Source: Pseudomonas urmiensis
GTDB taxonomy: Bacteria > Pseudomonadota > Gammaproteobacteria > Pseudomonadales > Pseudomonadaceae
Length of the DNA stretch: 64,000 nucleotides
Assembly (NCBI RefSeq): GCF_014268815.2
Contig: NZ_JABWRE020000001.1
Span: 191,001 to 255,000 of the forward strand
Reading direction: 5' to 3'
This document shows positions 8,056 through 16,410 of this stretch, piece after piece (position 1 is the first letter of the stretch; every line of letters begins with the position of its first letter). A program made the translations under genes and the position numbers. The notes beneath the pieces are model-generated. The model saw only the letters and a list, made by a program, of their open reading frames with translations, was not told where the DNA came from and ran no database searches.

Positions 8056-11000
8056 TCAACTGGCGTTCGGCGCGGCCGCGGTGGCGGCCTGGCGGCGATG
8101 GAACAGACGCTCCAGGGCCAAGTATATGACCGGGGTGGTGAACAGCGTCAGCGCCTGGCTCACCACCAGCCCACCGACCACCGCAATGCCCAGCGGCTGG
8201 CGCAGTTCAGCGCCAGTGCCAAAGCCGAACATCAGCGGGACTGCGCCGAGCAAGGCGGCCAGGGTGGTCATGATGATCGGCCGAAAACGCGTCAAGCACG
8301 CTTGATGGATCGCCTGCTCCGGGGTCAGGCCTTGCTTGCGCTGCGCCTCCAGGGCGAAGTCGATCAACAGGATGCCGTTCTTCTTGACGATGCCTATCAG
8401 CAGCACCACGCCGATCAGGCCCATGATGCTGAAGTCCTGGCCCATCGCCCACAGCAGGATCAACGCCCCCAGGCCGGCCGAGGGCAGGGTGGAGATGATG
8501 GTCAGCGGGTGGACGAAGCTCTCGTAGAGCACGCCGAGAATGATGTACACCGCCACCAGCGCAGCGAGGATCAGCCACGGCTGGCTCGACAGCGAACTCT
8601 GGAAGGCCTGGGCGGCGCCCTGGAAGTTGCCGGCGATCGAGTCGGGCATGCCCAGTTCGCGTTGGGTTTGGTCGAGGATGCGCACCGCATCGCCCAGGGC
8701 TACCCCGGGCGCCAGGTTGAACGACAGGTTGGCGGCCGGGAACAGGCCGTCATGGGCGATCGACAGTGGCCCGGTGCTCGGCGCGGCGACATGCGCGAGC
8801 GCCGACAGTGGCACCATTTGGTTGGTCAGCGGTGAGCGCAGGTAGAAGTAATTGAGGCTCTCGGCCTTGCCCCGCTGGCGGGCATCCAGTTCGAGAATCA
8901 CCTTGTACTGGTTGGTCTCGGTCTGGAATTCACTGATCTGCCGCTGGCCGAAGGCGTCATACAGCGCCTGGTCGACATCGGTGGTGGTCAGGCCGAAGCG
9001 CGCTGCGGCCTGGCGGTCGATCTCGATGCGGGTGACGCTGGCGTCCAACTGCAGGTCGTTGGACAGGTCACGAAACGCCGGGATCTCGCGTAGGCGCTCG
9101 GTCAAGCGCTGGGTCCAGAGGTTCAGGGCGACGCCGTCATTGCTCTTGAGCACGTACTGGTACTGGGTACGCGATGGCCCGGAGCTGAGGTTGATATCCT
9201 GGCCGGCACGCATGTACAGCACCACCCCAGGCACTTTCGCCAGTTGCGGGCGCAGCCGGTCGATCAGCTCGCTGGCCGACACATCGCGCTCGCCACGGGG
9301 CTTGAGGGCGATCCAAAAGCGGCCGTTGGCGATGGTCTGGTTGTTGCCGGTGACCCCCACCGCGTGGGAGAAGGCGCGCACCGCAGGGTCAGCCTCGATG
9401 ATCTTGGCCAGCGCCTGATGCTTTTCGATCATCGCCGGATAAGAGACGTCGGCCGCTGCCTCGCTGGTGCCGAGGATGAAACCGGTGTCTTGCAGCGGGA
9501 AGAAGCCTTTGGGAATGGCCACGTAGCCGACCACCGCCAGCGCCAGGGTCAGGCCGAACACGCCGAGGGTCAGGCGTTGATGGGCGAGGGCGCGGTTCAG
9601 GCCTTTTTCGTACCAGCGCACCAGGCGCTCGCCAAAGCCATCGTGATGCTCCTTGGGTGGCCGGCGCATGAACAGCGCGCACAGGGTCGGCGCCAGGGTC
9701 AGCGACACCACCACCGAAATCAGGATGGTCGAGGTCGCGGTGAGGGCGAACTCCTTGAACAGCCGCCCAACCACACCGCCCATGAACAACAGCGGGATAA
9801 ATGCGGCGATCAGCGAGAAGCTGATCGATATCACGGTAAAGCCGATCTCGCCGGCGCCTTTTATTGCGGCGGTGCGGCTGTCGTCGCCAGCCTCCAGGTG
9901 GCGGTGGATGTTCTCCACCACCACGATCGCATCGTCGACCACGAAGCCCACCGAGATGACGATGGCCACCAGGGTCAGGTTGTTCAAGCTGAAACCAAAG
10001 ATATACATCAGCGCGCAGCTGGCGATCAGCGACACGCCCAGCACACTCGACACCACCAAGGTCGCCGACCACTGGCGCAGGAACAACGCCATCACGCCGA
10101 TCACCAGGATCACCGCGATCATCAAGGTCAGCTCCACCTCATGCAGCGAGGCGCGGATGGTCTGGGTGCGGTCTTGCAGCACCGATACCTCGACCGAGGC
10201 CGGGAGCATTTCCTGCAAGCGCGGTAGCGCCTCCAGCACCCGGTCGACGGTATCGACGATGTTCGCCCCAGGCTGGCGGAACACCACCAGGTTCAGCCCA
10301 GGCTGATCGCCAGACCAGGATTTGACGTAGGCGTTTTCCGCGCCCTGGATCACCTTGGCCACATCCGACAGGTGTACCGGCGCGCCGTCGCGGTAGGAGA
10401 CGATCAGCTTGGCGTAGTCCTCGGGATGAAACAGCTGGTCGTTGGCGGCCAGGGTCGACACGCTGTGCTCGCCGTACAGCGCGCCCTTGGCCAGGTTCAG
10501 GCTGGTTTGCTGGATAGCCAGGCGCAGGTCGGCCAGGGTCAGGCCGATGGCGGCGAGTTTCTCCGGCTGGGCCTGGACGCGGATCGCCGGGCGCAGTTGG
10601 CCGGTGATGTTGATCAAGCCGACCCCGTCGATCTGGCTCAACTGTCGCGCCAGCAAGGTCTCGGTGTAGTCGCTCAGCTCGTTGCCGGGCATCTGCGCGG
10701 AGCTGACGGTGAGCACCAGCACCGGGCTGTCGGCCGGGTTGACCTTGCGCCAGGTTGGCGGGTTGGGCAGGTCCTGGGGCAGGCGCGCGGTGGCGGTGTT
10801 GATCGCCGCCTGGACTTCCTGGGCGGCGGTGTCGATGTTCTTGTCGAGGGTGAATTGCAGGATCAGGTTGGTCGAGCCCAGCGCGCTGCTGCTGGTCATC
10901 TGGGTCATGCCGGGGATGGCGCTGAACTGTACTTCCAACGGCGTGGCCACCGACGAGGCCATGGTTTCCGGGCTGGCGCCGGGCAGTTGCGCGGTAACCT

Positions 11001-11148
11001 GGATGGTCGGGAAATCTGCCTCTGGCAAGGGCGCCACGGGCAAGCGTGGGAAAGCGATGGCGCCAAGCAGGACCAGGGCGAAGGTCAGCAGCAGGGTGGC
11101 GACTGGGTGGTCGATGCACCAGGCGGAAAGACCGTTGCGGGTAGTCAT
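8056..11148 (-). CDS. mexN: RND efflux pump inner-membrane protein (MexN/MdtC-like)
   Basis: A 1030-residue proton-driven efflux transporter with the RND layout: 12 membrane segments and two large periplasmic loops. TM4 carries VDDAIVVVENIHRHLE, with the Asp pair used in proton relay. GFFPLQDTGF and the QPLGIAVVGGL region near the C terminus are typical of the drug-exporting HAE1/MdtBC group. Its start overlaps the stop of the membrane-fusion gene by 4 bp. The order MFP-RND-regulator-kinase matches what I recall of PA1435-PA1438 (MexMN) in P. aeruginosa, so the name is given on synteny and type, not on a search. No outer-membrane channel gene is nearby; a shared OprM-type channel is presumed. 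Confidence 0.85.
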   Translation of the reverse strand: MTTRNGLSAWCIDHPVATLLLTFALVLLGAIAFPRLPVAPLPEADFPTIQVTAQLPGASPETMASSVATPLEVQFSAIPGMTQMTSSSALGSTNLILQFTLDKNIDTAAQEVQAAINTATARLPQDLPNPPTWRKVNPADSPVLVLTVSSAQMPGNELSDYTETLLARQLSQIDGVGLINITGQLRPAIRVQAQPEKLAAIGLTLADLRLAIQQTSLNLAKGALYGEHSVSTLAANDQLFHPEDYAKLIVSYRDGAPVHLSDVAKVIQGAENAYVKSWSGDQPGLNLVVFRQPGANIVDTVDRVLEALPRLQEMLPASVEVSVLQDRTQTIRASLHEVELTLMIAVILVIGVMALFLRQWSATLVVSSVLGVSLIASCALMYIFGFSLNNLTLVAIVISVGFVVDDAIVVVENIHRHLEAGDDSRTAAIKGAGEIGFTVISISFSLIAAFIPLLFMGGVVGRLFKEFALTATSTILISVVVSLTLAPTLCALFMRRPPKEHHDGFGERLVRWYEKGLNRALAHQRLTLGVFGLTLALAVVGYVAIPKGFFPLQDTGFILGTSEAAADVSYPAMIEKHQALAKIIEADPAVRAFSHAVGVTGNNQTIANGRFWIALKPRGERDVSASELIDRLRPQLAKVPGVVLYMRAGQDINLSSGPSRTQYQYVLKSNDGVALNLWTQRLTERLREIPAFRDLSNDLQLDASVTRIEIDRQAAARFGLTTTDVDQALYDAFGQRQISEFQTETNQYKVILELDARQRGKAESLNYFYLRSPLTNQMVPLSALAHVAAPSTGPLSIAHDGLFPAANLSFNLAPGVALGDAVRILDQTQRELGMPDSIAGNFQGAAQAFQSSLSSQPWLILAALVAVYIILGVLYESFVHPLTIISTLPSAGLGALILLWAMGQDFSIMGLIGVVLLIGIVKKNGILLIDFALEAQRKQGLTPEQAIHQACLTRFRPIIMTTLAALLGAVPLMFGFGTGAELRQPLGIAVVGGLVVSQALTLFTTPVIYLALERLFHRRQAATAAAPNAS

Positions 11149-12308
11149 GGTTGCGCCCTGCGATCGGCCATCTCAGTACTGTTGGGCGCGTCGCTCAGCA
11201 CTTCGACGTGAGCCCCCGGCTTGAGCCGCGACTGACCATCGAGCACCAGCCGATCACCGGCTTTGACCCCGGCAATGATGTTCAGCGTGCTGTCCTGGAA
11301 CAGCACCTTGACCGGCACACTGGTGACCTTGTCGCCGTCCAGGCGGTAGACGAAATGGCCGTCGACGCCGCGCTGGACCACGGGTGGCGGTACCACCAGC
11401 GCGCTTTCGTCGACCGCGGTGCGCAGCTTTATCGTCACCAGTTGGCCGGGCCAGAGCAGCCCATCCTTGTTGTCGAATTCGGCCTTGACCCGCAGCGTGC
11501 CGGTGGTGGCCGAGATCTGGTTGTCGATCAGGGCCAGATGCCCCTCGGCGAGCAGTTTGCTTTCGCCGTTGGCATCCAGGTAGGCCTGGACCACAGCTGC
11601 GGTTGGCGCCTTGAGCAGGCTTTGCAGGGTCGGCAGCATCTGCTGGGGCAGGGCGAACTCGATGCCGATCGGGTCGATCTGGGTCACGCTGAACAGGCTT
11701 TGGGTATCGCTGGTGCGCACCAGGTTGCCGGGGTCGACATTGCGTATGCCGACTCGCCCGGTTACCGGGGAGCGGATCTGTGTATAAGAAAGCTGCACCT
11801 GGGCATTGGCGATGGCCGCCAGGTTGCCCTTACCGGTGGCTTGCAACTGATTGACCAGCGCCTGTTGCTGGTCGAGGGTCTGCTTGGAGACGCCATCGTC
11901 GCTGCTCAGTAGCTTGTAGCGCTTAAGATCGACCTCGGCCACTTGCAGCTGCGCCTGGCTCTGGCCGAGCTGGGCACGCGCCTGGTCGAGGCTGGCGCGG
12001 ATAGCCCGATCGTCGAGGGTGGCGAGCAGGTCCCCCTGCTTGACCCACTGGCCTTCCTTGACCAGCACTTGGGTCAGCACGCCTTCGACCTGTGGCCGAA
12101 TCTCGACACTGTGCAATGACAGCACCGAGCCAATGGCGCTGGCATAGCGCGGCACATCTTGCTGGGCGACGCTGACCACCCGCACTGGAATCGCCGTTTG
12201 CGCACGGACGGCCGGCGCCGATTGGCGTTGGCTCAGCCAGCCGCCTGCGCCAATCAGGGCAATGAGCGCCAAGGCGGCAAGAAACACAGAGCGGGACGGA
12301 CGTCGCAT
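11145..12308 (-). CDS. mexM: RND efflux membrane-fusion protein (MexM/MdtA-like)
   Basis: A 387-residue periplasmic adaptor that joins the RND pump to an outer-membrane channel. It has an N-terminal hydrophobic anchor (about residues 5-24), a split biotinyl-lipoyl domain (VEIRPQVEGVLTQVLVKEGQ before, VTGRVGIRNVDPGNLV after), an alpha-hairpin rich in Gln and Ala between them, and a beta-barrel domain. The ATG at 12308 gives MRRPSRSVFLAAL; a GTG four codons upstream (12320) is also possible and neither has a clear ribosome binding site. It is first in the four-gene operon. Confidence 0.88.
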   Translation of the reverse strand: MRRPSRSVFLAALALIALIGAGGWLSQRQSAPAVRAQTAIPVRVVSVAQQDVPRYASAIGSVLSLHSVEIRPQVEGVLTQVLVKEGQWVKQGDLLATLDDRAIRASLDQARAQLGQSQAQLQVAEVDLKRYKLLSSDDGVSKQTLDQQQALVNQLQATGKGNLAAIANAQVQLSYTQIRSPVTGRVGIRNVDPGNLVRTSDTQSLFSVTQIDPIGIEFALPQQMLPTLQSLLKAPTAAVVQAYLDANGESKLLAEGHLALIDNQISATTGTLRVKAEFDNKDGLLWPGQLVTIKLRTAVDESALVVPPPVVQRGVDGHFVYRLDGDKVTSVPVKVLFQDSTLNIIAGVKAGDRLVLDGQSRLKPGAHVEVLSDAPNSTEMADRRAQP

Positions 12309-12396
12309 CGGGTCGGGCACCGTAGCCGGGGGTGAGAAAACGGATGTCTGTACTCAAGCTTATAGCGCCGGGATCGGGTCGCCAGCGTGACGCCTA

Positions 12397-12413
12397 GCTG
12401 ACAGCGCTGACAG
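12397..12413 (-). promoter_or_regulatory. Direct repeat, possible response-regulator operator
   Basis: GCTGACAG occurs twice in tandem at 12397-12404 and 12406-12413, a 9-bp period. It is about 90 bp upstream of the pump operon on the minus strand. OmpR-family regulators bind direct repeats, usually with a period nearer 10-11 bp, so this is only a candidate. Confidence 0.35.
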
Positions 12414-12528
12414 TTTCGGCAGGTTAGTGGCGAATTGCCAATATGCTGCCCCAGATCAATGTTTCTCTGCTAGTTGGCCATAGAGTCGAACGCCCTGCCG
12501 ATCTTCCCGACAAGAACGAGAGCCGCCG

Positions 12529-14112
12529 ATGAAGTGCAATGTGCCTGTTACCGGTCGCCAAGTGGAGTACCCCGGCGATGCCAACATCCTGTCCACTACC
12601 GACCTGGACAGCCTGATCACCTATGCCAATGACGATTTCGTGCGCATCAGTGGCTTTGCCCGCGACGAATTGCTCGGCCAAGCGCATCACCTGGTGCGCC
12701 ACCCCGACATGCCGCCGCAGGCGTTCGAGCAGATGTGGCGAGCGTTGAAGGCCGGCAGTTCATGGATGGGTTTGGTCAAGAATCGCTGCAAGAATGGCGA
12801 TCACTATTGGGTCAGCGCCTTCGTTTCGCCGATCAGTAGCGGCGGCAATACCGTCGAGTATCAGTCGGTGCGCACCCGGCCAACTGAAGCGCAGGTCGCC
12901 GCCGCCGAGCGTTGTTATGCACGCTTGCGCGCGGGGCGGAGAGGTTGGCGCGAGCGCTTGCCGGTGGTTGGCCTGGGCCTGCGCGCATGCGTGGCGGTGG
13001 CGGCTGCCTTGGTGGTGGCACTCGGCGCTGGGCATTGGTGGCTGGGCACGCCTTGGCAGGCTGCACTGCTGGAGTTGCTGTTGGCCGCAGGCCTGAGCAG
13101 TCTGGCGATTGTGCTGGCGTTGCGCCCGTTCGAGCGCTTGCGCCGCCAGGCGCTGAGCATTGCCGACAATCCGCTGAGCCAGCAGCTGTATACCGGACGG
13201 CGCGACGGCATCGGCCAGATCGAGTTCGCCATGCGTATGCTCAAGGCGCAGCTGGGCGCGGTGGTTGGGCGTATCGGCGATACCTCGGCGCGTCTGGCTG
13301 GCCATTCCGGGGCCTTGGTCAATGCCCTGCAGGCCAGTCACGCCAACAGCCTGGATCAGCAGAACGAAGCCGACCAAGTCGCCACCGCGATCCACCAGAT
13401 GAGCGCCAGCGTCGCTCAGGTTGCCAGCAGCGCCCAGTTGGCCTCGATGGCCGCTGAGCAGGCTGAGGACGAGACCCAGGCCGGCCACCAGTTGGTCGAC
13501 CGCAATCGCTGCGCGATCCAGGATCTGGCAGGCTCGTTGGTAGAGGCCAGTGAAGTGGTGCAGCAGTTGGAGGGCCACAGCAGCGAGATTTCCGGAGTGC
13601 TGGATGTCATTCGCGCGATTGCCGAGCAGACCAACCTGCTGGCCTTGAACGCTGCGATCGAAGCGGCGCGCGCCGGCGATCAGGGGCGCGGCTTTGCCGT
13701 GGTTGCCGACGAGGTTCGTGGCTTGGCCCAGCGCACGGCGCAGTCGACCCATGAAATCCAACGCATGATTGGCGCCCTGCAGGAAGGCGCGCGTGCTGCC
13801 GTGCAGGTGATGCAGCAGAGCAGCGCCCACGCAGGACACAGCGTGAGCCAGGCGCAGTTGGCCAGCGGCGCGCTGGATAGCCTCAGCGTGCGGGTCAACC
13901 AGATCAACGAGATGAGCTTGCAGATTGCGGCGGCGGTAGAGCAGCAGAGTCAGGTCAGCGAGAGCATCAACCGCAACATCGTCAGCATTCGCCAGGCCAG
14001 TGAGGCGACCGTCGATGTGGGCCAGCGCAGTCATACCCGGGCCAGTGATGTGGCGGATTTGGCGCAGGATCTGCGGCGCTTGGCCGATGAGTTCTGGCGG
14101 CGCTGTCAGTGA
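12529..14112 (+). CDS. aer: PAS-domain methyl-accepting chemotaxis protein (Aer-like)
   Basis: A 527-residue chemoreceptor. The N-terminal 120 residues form a PAS domain ([21 protein letters not shown] and [13 protein letters not shown] are typical of Aer), which in the family binds FAD and senses redox state or oxygen. Hydrophobic stretches at about 150-200 anchor it, and there is no periplasmic domain. The C-terminal signalling domain contains the invariant MCP hairpin [20 protein letters not shown], so it can drive CheA/CheW. It is a single gene divergent from the efflux operon. Pseudomonads carry several Aer paralogues, so the exact copy is not assigned. Confidence 0.85.
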   Translation: MKCNVPVTGRQVEYPGDANILSTTDLDSLITYANDDFVRISGFARDELLGQAHHLVRHPDMPPQAFEQMWRALKAGSSWMGLVKNRCKNGDHYWVSAFVSPISSGGNTVEYQSVRTRPTEAQVAAAERCYARLRAGRRGWRERLPVVGLGLRACVAVAAALVVALGAGHWWLGTPWQAALLELLLAAGLSSLAIVLALRPFERLRRQALSIADNPLSQQLYTGRRDGIGQIEFAMRMLKAQLGAVVGRIGDTSARLAGHSGALVNALQASHANSLDQQNEADQVATAIHQMSASVAQVASSAQLASMAAEQAEDETQAGHQLVDRNRCAIQDLAGSLVEASEVVQQLEGHSSEISGVLDVIRAIAEQTNLLALNAAIEAARAGDQGRGFAVVADEVRGLAQRTAQSTHEIQRMIGALQEGARAAVQVMQQSSAHAGHSVSQAQLASGALDSLSVRVNQINEMSLQIAAAVEQQSQVSESINRNIVSIRQASEATVDVGQRSHTRASDVADLAQDLRRLADEFWRRCQ

Positions 14113-14130
14113 TCCTGGCTGTGCCCGTGC

Positions 14131-14220
14131 CGGCCTCATCGCGGGGCAAGCCCGCTCCCACGCATGTTGTTGAATCCAGGAGCAACTGCGTGGGAGCGGG
14201 CTTGCCCCGCGATGAGGGCG
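14131..14220. repeat. REP pair (inverted, putida type)
   Basis: TCATCGCGGGGCAAGCCCGC faces GCGGGCTTGCCCCGCGATGA with about 25 bp between. It lies between the convergent ends of the chemoreceptor gene and the YkgJ-family gene. Confidence 0.93.
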
Positions 14221-14228
14221 GCACGGCC

Positions 14229-14963
14229 TCAGAAACCTATGAAGGCGTAATAGACAGGCGGCTCGGCGGTGGTTTGCAGGCCGTGACTCACAAGGGTACT
14301 GGCGAGCTCTGAGTCCGCTACATGCACAGTCCAAGGCGCACGATCATCGCTGATGACCTGCTCCAGCGCATTAGCGAAAGCCGCCATTTCCGGCAAATAG
14401 GCGGTAAAGCCATTGCCCTTCAGCGCGCTGGTGGTCATACCCAACGCCTGACAAATCGCCACCTTGGCCGCGATATCGTCCCTATCCGCCTGGCGCGACG
14501 CGGCAATCAGCGCGACCAGCTGCGGATCCGCCAGTACCTGGCCATGGATCAATTCCGGCCCCTGGTCCCAGGCTTCGGGTGGGCAGTCCTTGTTTTCCGG
14601 GCGCAGCGGCAGGTGCGGGTTGATCTCTGCCGGGTAGATGCGACAGACCAGAGGCCGCGTCTCATAAATAGTGCACAGGTCCTGCGCATCGAGGTTGCGA
14701 CAGCGCCCGGGATTGAATGCAGCAAAGGTCACTGACACGCGCAATTGCCCAGTGCCGCAGCTGACCGGGTGCGAACGCCCCAGCACATGCTCGCGCTGCT
14801 CGACCGGCATGCCCGGGCCATCGGTGACGAAAGCCTCGAGCAATACCACTACCTGGCCGCCAGCCGCCGCCCATTGGCGCGACTCGGCCAAGGTCAACGG
14901 AACATGATGGCCGGTGCAGCACTTGCCACAACCGGTGCAGGAAAAACGAATGCTGTCGTTCAC
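14229..14963 (-). CDS. YkgJ-family cysteine cluster protein
   Basis: A 244-residue protein with an N-terminal Cys cluster FSCTGCGKCCTGHHVPLT (Cys at 9, 12, 15, 16) and later CRNLDAQDLCTIYETRPLVCRIYP, the pattern of the YkgJ/CxxCxxCC family that probably binds zinc or an Fe-S cluster. The biochemical role is unknown. The GTG at 14963 was chosen because it gives MNDSIRF just before the first Cys and overlaps the TGA of the preceding gene by four bases (GTGA), implying coupling. The frame is open further upstream but those codons belong to the neighbour. Confidence 0.82.
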   Translation of the reverse strand: MNDSIRFSCTGCGKCCTGHHVPLTLAESRQWAAAGGQVVVLLEAFVTDGPGMPVEQREHVLGRSHPVSCGTGQLRVSVTFAAFNPGRCRNLDAQDLCTIYETRPLVCRIYPAEINPHLPLRPENKDCPPEAWDQGPELIHGQVLADPQLVALIAASRQADRDDIAAKVAICQALGMTTSALKGNGFTAYLPEMAAFANALEQVISDDRAPWTVHVADSELASTLVSHGLQTTAEPPVYYAFIGF

Positions 14964-15271
14964 TTGGCGCCTGGCTTCCACTCGCTGACGAACGCCTTCT
15001 TGTGTTGACGATCGTACAGGCACAGCTCAGTGCCGGTGCGTTGCTGCATGTGCTTTTGCGGATAGACGCCTTCGATCAGCAGGGCGCTGAAACCGACCTG
15101 GTCGTCGAACTCGGCTGGCTTGCCGCGGGCGTGGGCGTCCTTGAGTTGGCTGGCAGACAGGCAGTCCTTGAGCATCTGTTGGCGATACTCGTTCCAGGCC
15201 TGGCTGCTGGAGGCCTGGGCGACACCTGTGGACAGGGCGCAGGCGATCAGGAGAAAGCTGAAATACTTCAT
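14960..15271 (-). CDS. Small secreted hypothetical protein
   Basis: A 103-residue protein beginning MKYFSFLLIACALSTG, a signal peptide probably cleaved after AQA at about 20. The mature part has two Cys (KDCLSAS and TELCLYD), which could form a disulfide in the periplasm. The family is not recognised. It is translated just ahead of the YkgJ gene with a GTGA overlap, so the two probably work together or at least share an mRNA. An upstream in-frame start exists at 15286, but the ATG at 15271 gives the better signal peptide. Confidence 0.72.
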   Translation of the reverse strand: MKYFSFLLIACALSTGVAQASSSQAWNEYRQQMLKDCLSASQLKDAHARGKPAEFDDQVGFSALLIEGVYPQKHMQQRTGTELCLYDRQHKKAFVSEWKPGAK

Positions 15272-15322
15272 ACGCGATACCGGCATAAAACATCCGAGGG
15301 GCGCGAATTATGCCCCAGTCTC

Positions 15323-15346
15323 CCCAGGCATCAAGCCTGGGAGTTT
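15323..15346. other. Hairpin between cheV and the small secreted gene
   Basis: CCCAGGC and GCCTGGG pair around ATCAA in the gap between the cheV stop (15394) and the next gene start (15271). Neither strand has a strong T-run after the stem, so termination would be weak; it may also stabilise the mRNA. Confidence 0.4.
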
Positions 15347-15393
15347 GTCGCTGAATATATCAGGGTGGCCCAGCTTGCCTACTGGCATAACTG

Positions 15394-16293
15394 TCAGTGC
15401 TCAGCGAACACCACGGTGCGCGCAGCGGTCACCAGGCAGTCGGTCAGGTCCGGCGAGGAGAACTTGGTGAGGATCGCATTGGCGCCGGCGGTCTTGGCCT
15501 TTTCGCTGCTCATGGCGCTGTCCAGCGAGGTGTGCAGCAATATATAGAGGTGCTGGAAGTCAGGCGTCTCGCGCAGGGTGCGGGTAAAGGCGTAGCCGTC
15601 CATCTCCGACATCTCGATGTCGGAAACGATGATGTTGATCTCGCGGTCGGTGCCTTGCAGCTCCAACAGCACATTGATCGCGTCCTTGGCACTGCGCGCG
15701 GTGTGGCACTCGATCCCCAGGTTGCGCAGGGTGTGTACCGATTGCTGCAGGGCTACCTGGCTGTCGTCGACGACCAGGATATTGGCGGCGGCCAACAGGC
15801 TGGCGTCTTCCTCGCTCAGCTCGCCGGGATGCGGCTCGGGCTGAGGGGGGGCGATGGCATGGATGACCTTTTCAATGTCCAGCACCTGCACCAGGGTGTT
15901 GTCGACCCGGGTCACGCCGGTGATGAACGAGCGATTGCCCGAGCCGTAGGGCGGCGGTTTGATGTCGGTGCTCAGGCAATGCACGATGCGGCTCACCGCC
16001 TGCACGTGCAGGCCCTGGCGCGAGCGGCTGATCTCGGTGACGATCAGGCAGCCGCCGTCCGGGTCGGCCAGCGGCCGCTCGCCGATGGCGCGCGACAGGT
16101 CGATCACCGACAACGAATTGCCGCGCAGGGTCGCCACGCCTTTTACGTGAGGGTGGGACTCCGGCAGCTTGGTCAGTGGCGGGCAGGTGATGATTTCGCT
16201 GACCTTGAGCAGGTTGATAGCCATCAGCTTGCCGCTGCGCAGGGTGAACAGCAGCAGGGACAACGAGTCCGCGCGGGCATTTTGCGTGGCCAT
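15394..16293 (-). CDS. cheV: Chemotaxis protein CheV (CheW-receiver fusion)
   Basis: A 299-residue cytoplasmic protein that couples chemoreceptors to CheA and is tuned by phosphorylation. Residues 10-150 form a CheW-like domain (INLLKVSEIITCP, HPHVKGVATLRG, GVTRVDN). Residues 171-295 form a receiver domain with VVDDSQ and the phosphorylated Asp at 225 (IIVSDIEMSEMDG). The ATG at 16293 has AAAGG upstream; a TTG two codons earlier is less likely. Full chemotaxis operons are not nearby, so it is a stand-alone adaptor, possibly serving the Aer-like receptor 1.3 kb away. Confidence 0.92.
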   Translation of the reverse strand: MATQNARADSLSLLLFTLRSGKLMAINLLKVSEIITCPPLTKLPESHPHVKGVATLRGNSLSVIDLSRAIGERPLADPDGGCLIVTEISRSRQGLHVQAVSRIVHCLSTDIKPPPYGSGNRSFITGVTRVDNTLVQVLDIEKVIHAIAPPQPEPHPGELSEEDASLLAAANILVVDDSQVALQQSVHTLRNLGIECHTARSAKDAINVLLELQGTDREINIIVSDIEMSEMDGYAFTRTLRETPDFQHLYILLHTSLDSAMSSEKAKTAGANAILTKFSSPDLTDCLVTAARTVVFAEH

Positions 16294-16384
16294 GGGCAAC
16301 CTTTGGGTGTGTCAGGAAAAGAGAGGATGCCGGGTTATCGGCCTGTGCTGGCTTGGCTTTAGGGGTTTTTCGGTCTGCTGCGAT

Positions 16385-16401
16385 GGGCTGCAAAGCAGCC
16401 C
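16385..16401 (-). terminator. Possible terminator hairpin after norR
   Basis: GGGCTGC at 16385-16391 pairs with GCAGCCC at 16395-16401 around a 3-base loop. It begins 10 bp after the norR stop codon on the minus strand. No T-tract follows directly, so the call is weak. Confidence 0.4.
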
Positions 16402-16410
16402 CACCCCCAT

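Noticed and set aside
7666..8835. A 389-codon plus-strand frame over the RND and response regulator genes
   Set aside because: It is an antisense shadow with Gln/His/Arg-rich composition.
15323..15346. Strong terminator after cheV
   Set aside because: The stem is good but no T-run follows on either strand, so it is kept only as a hairpin.
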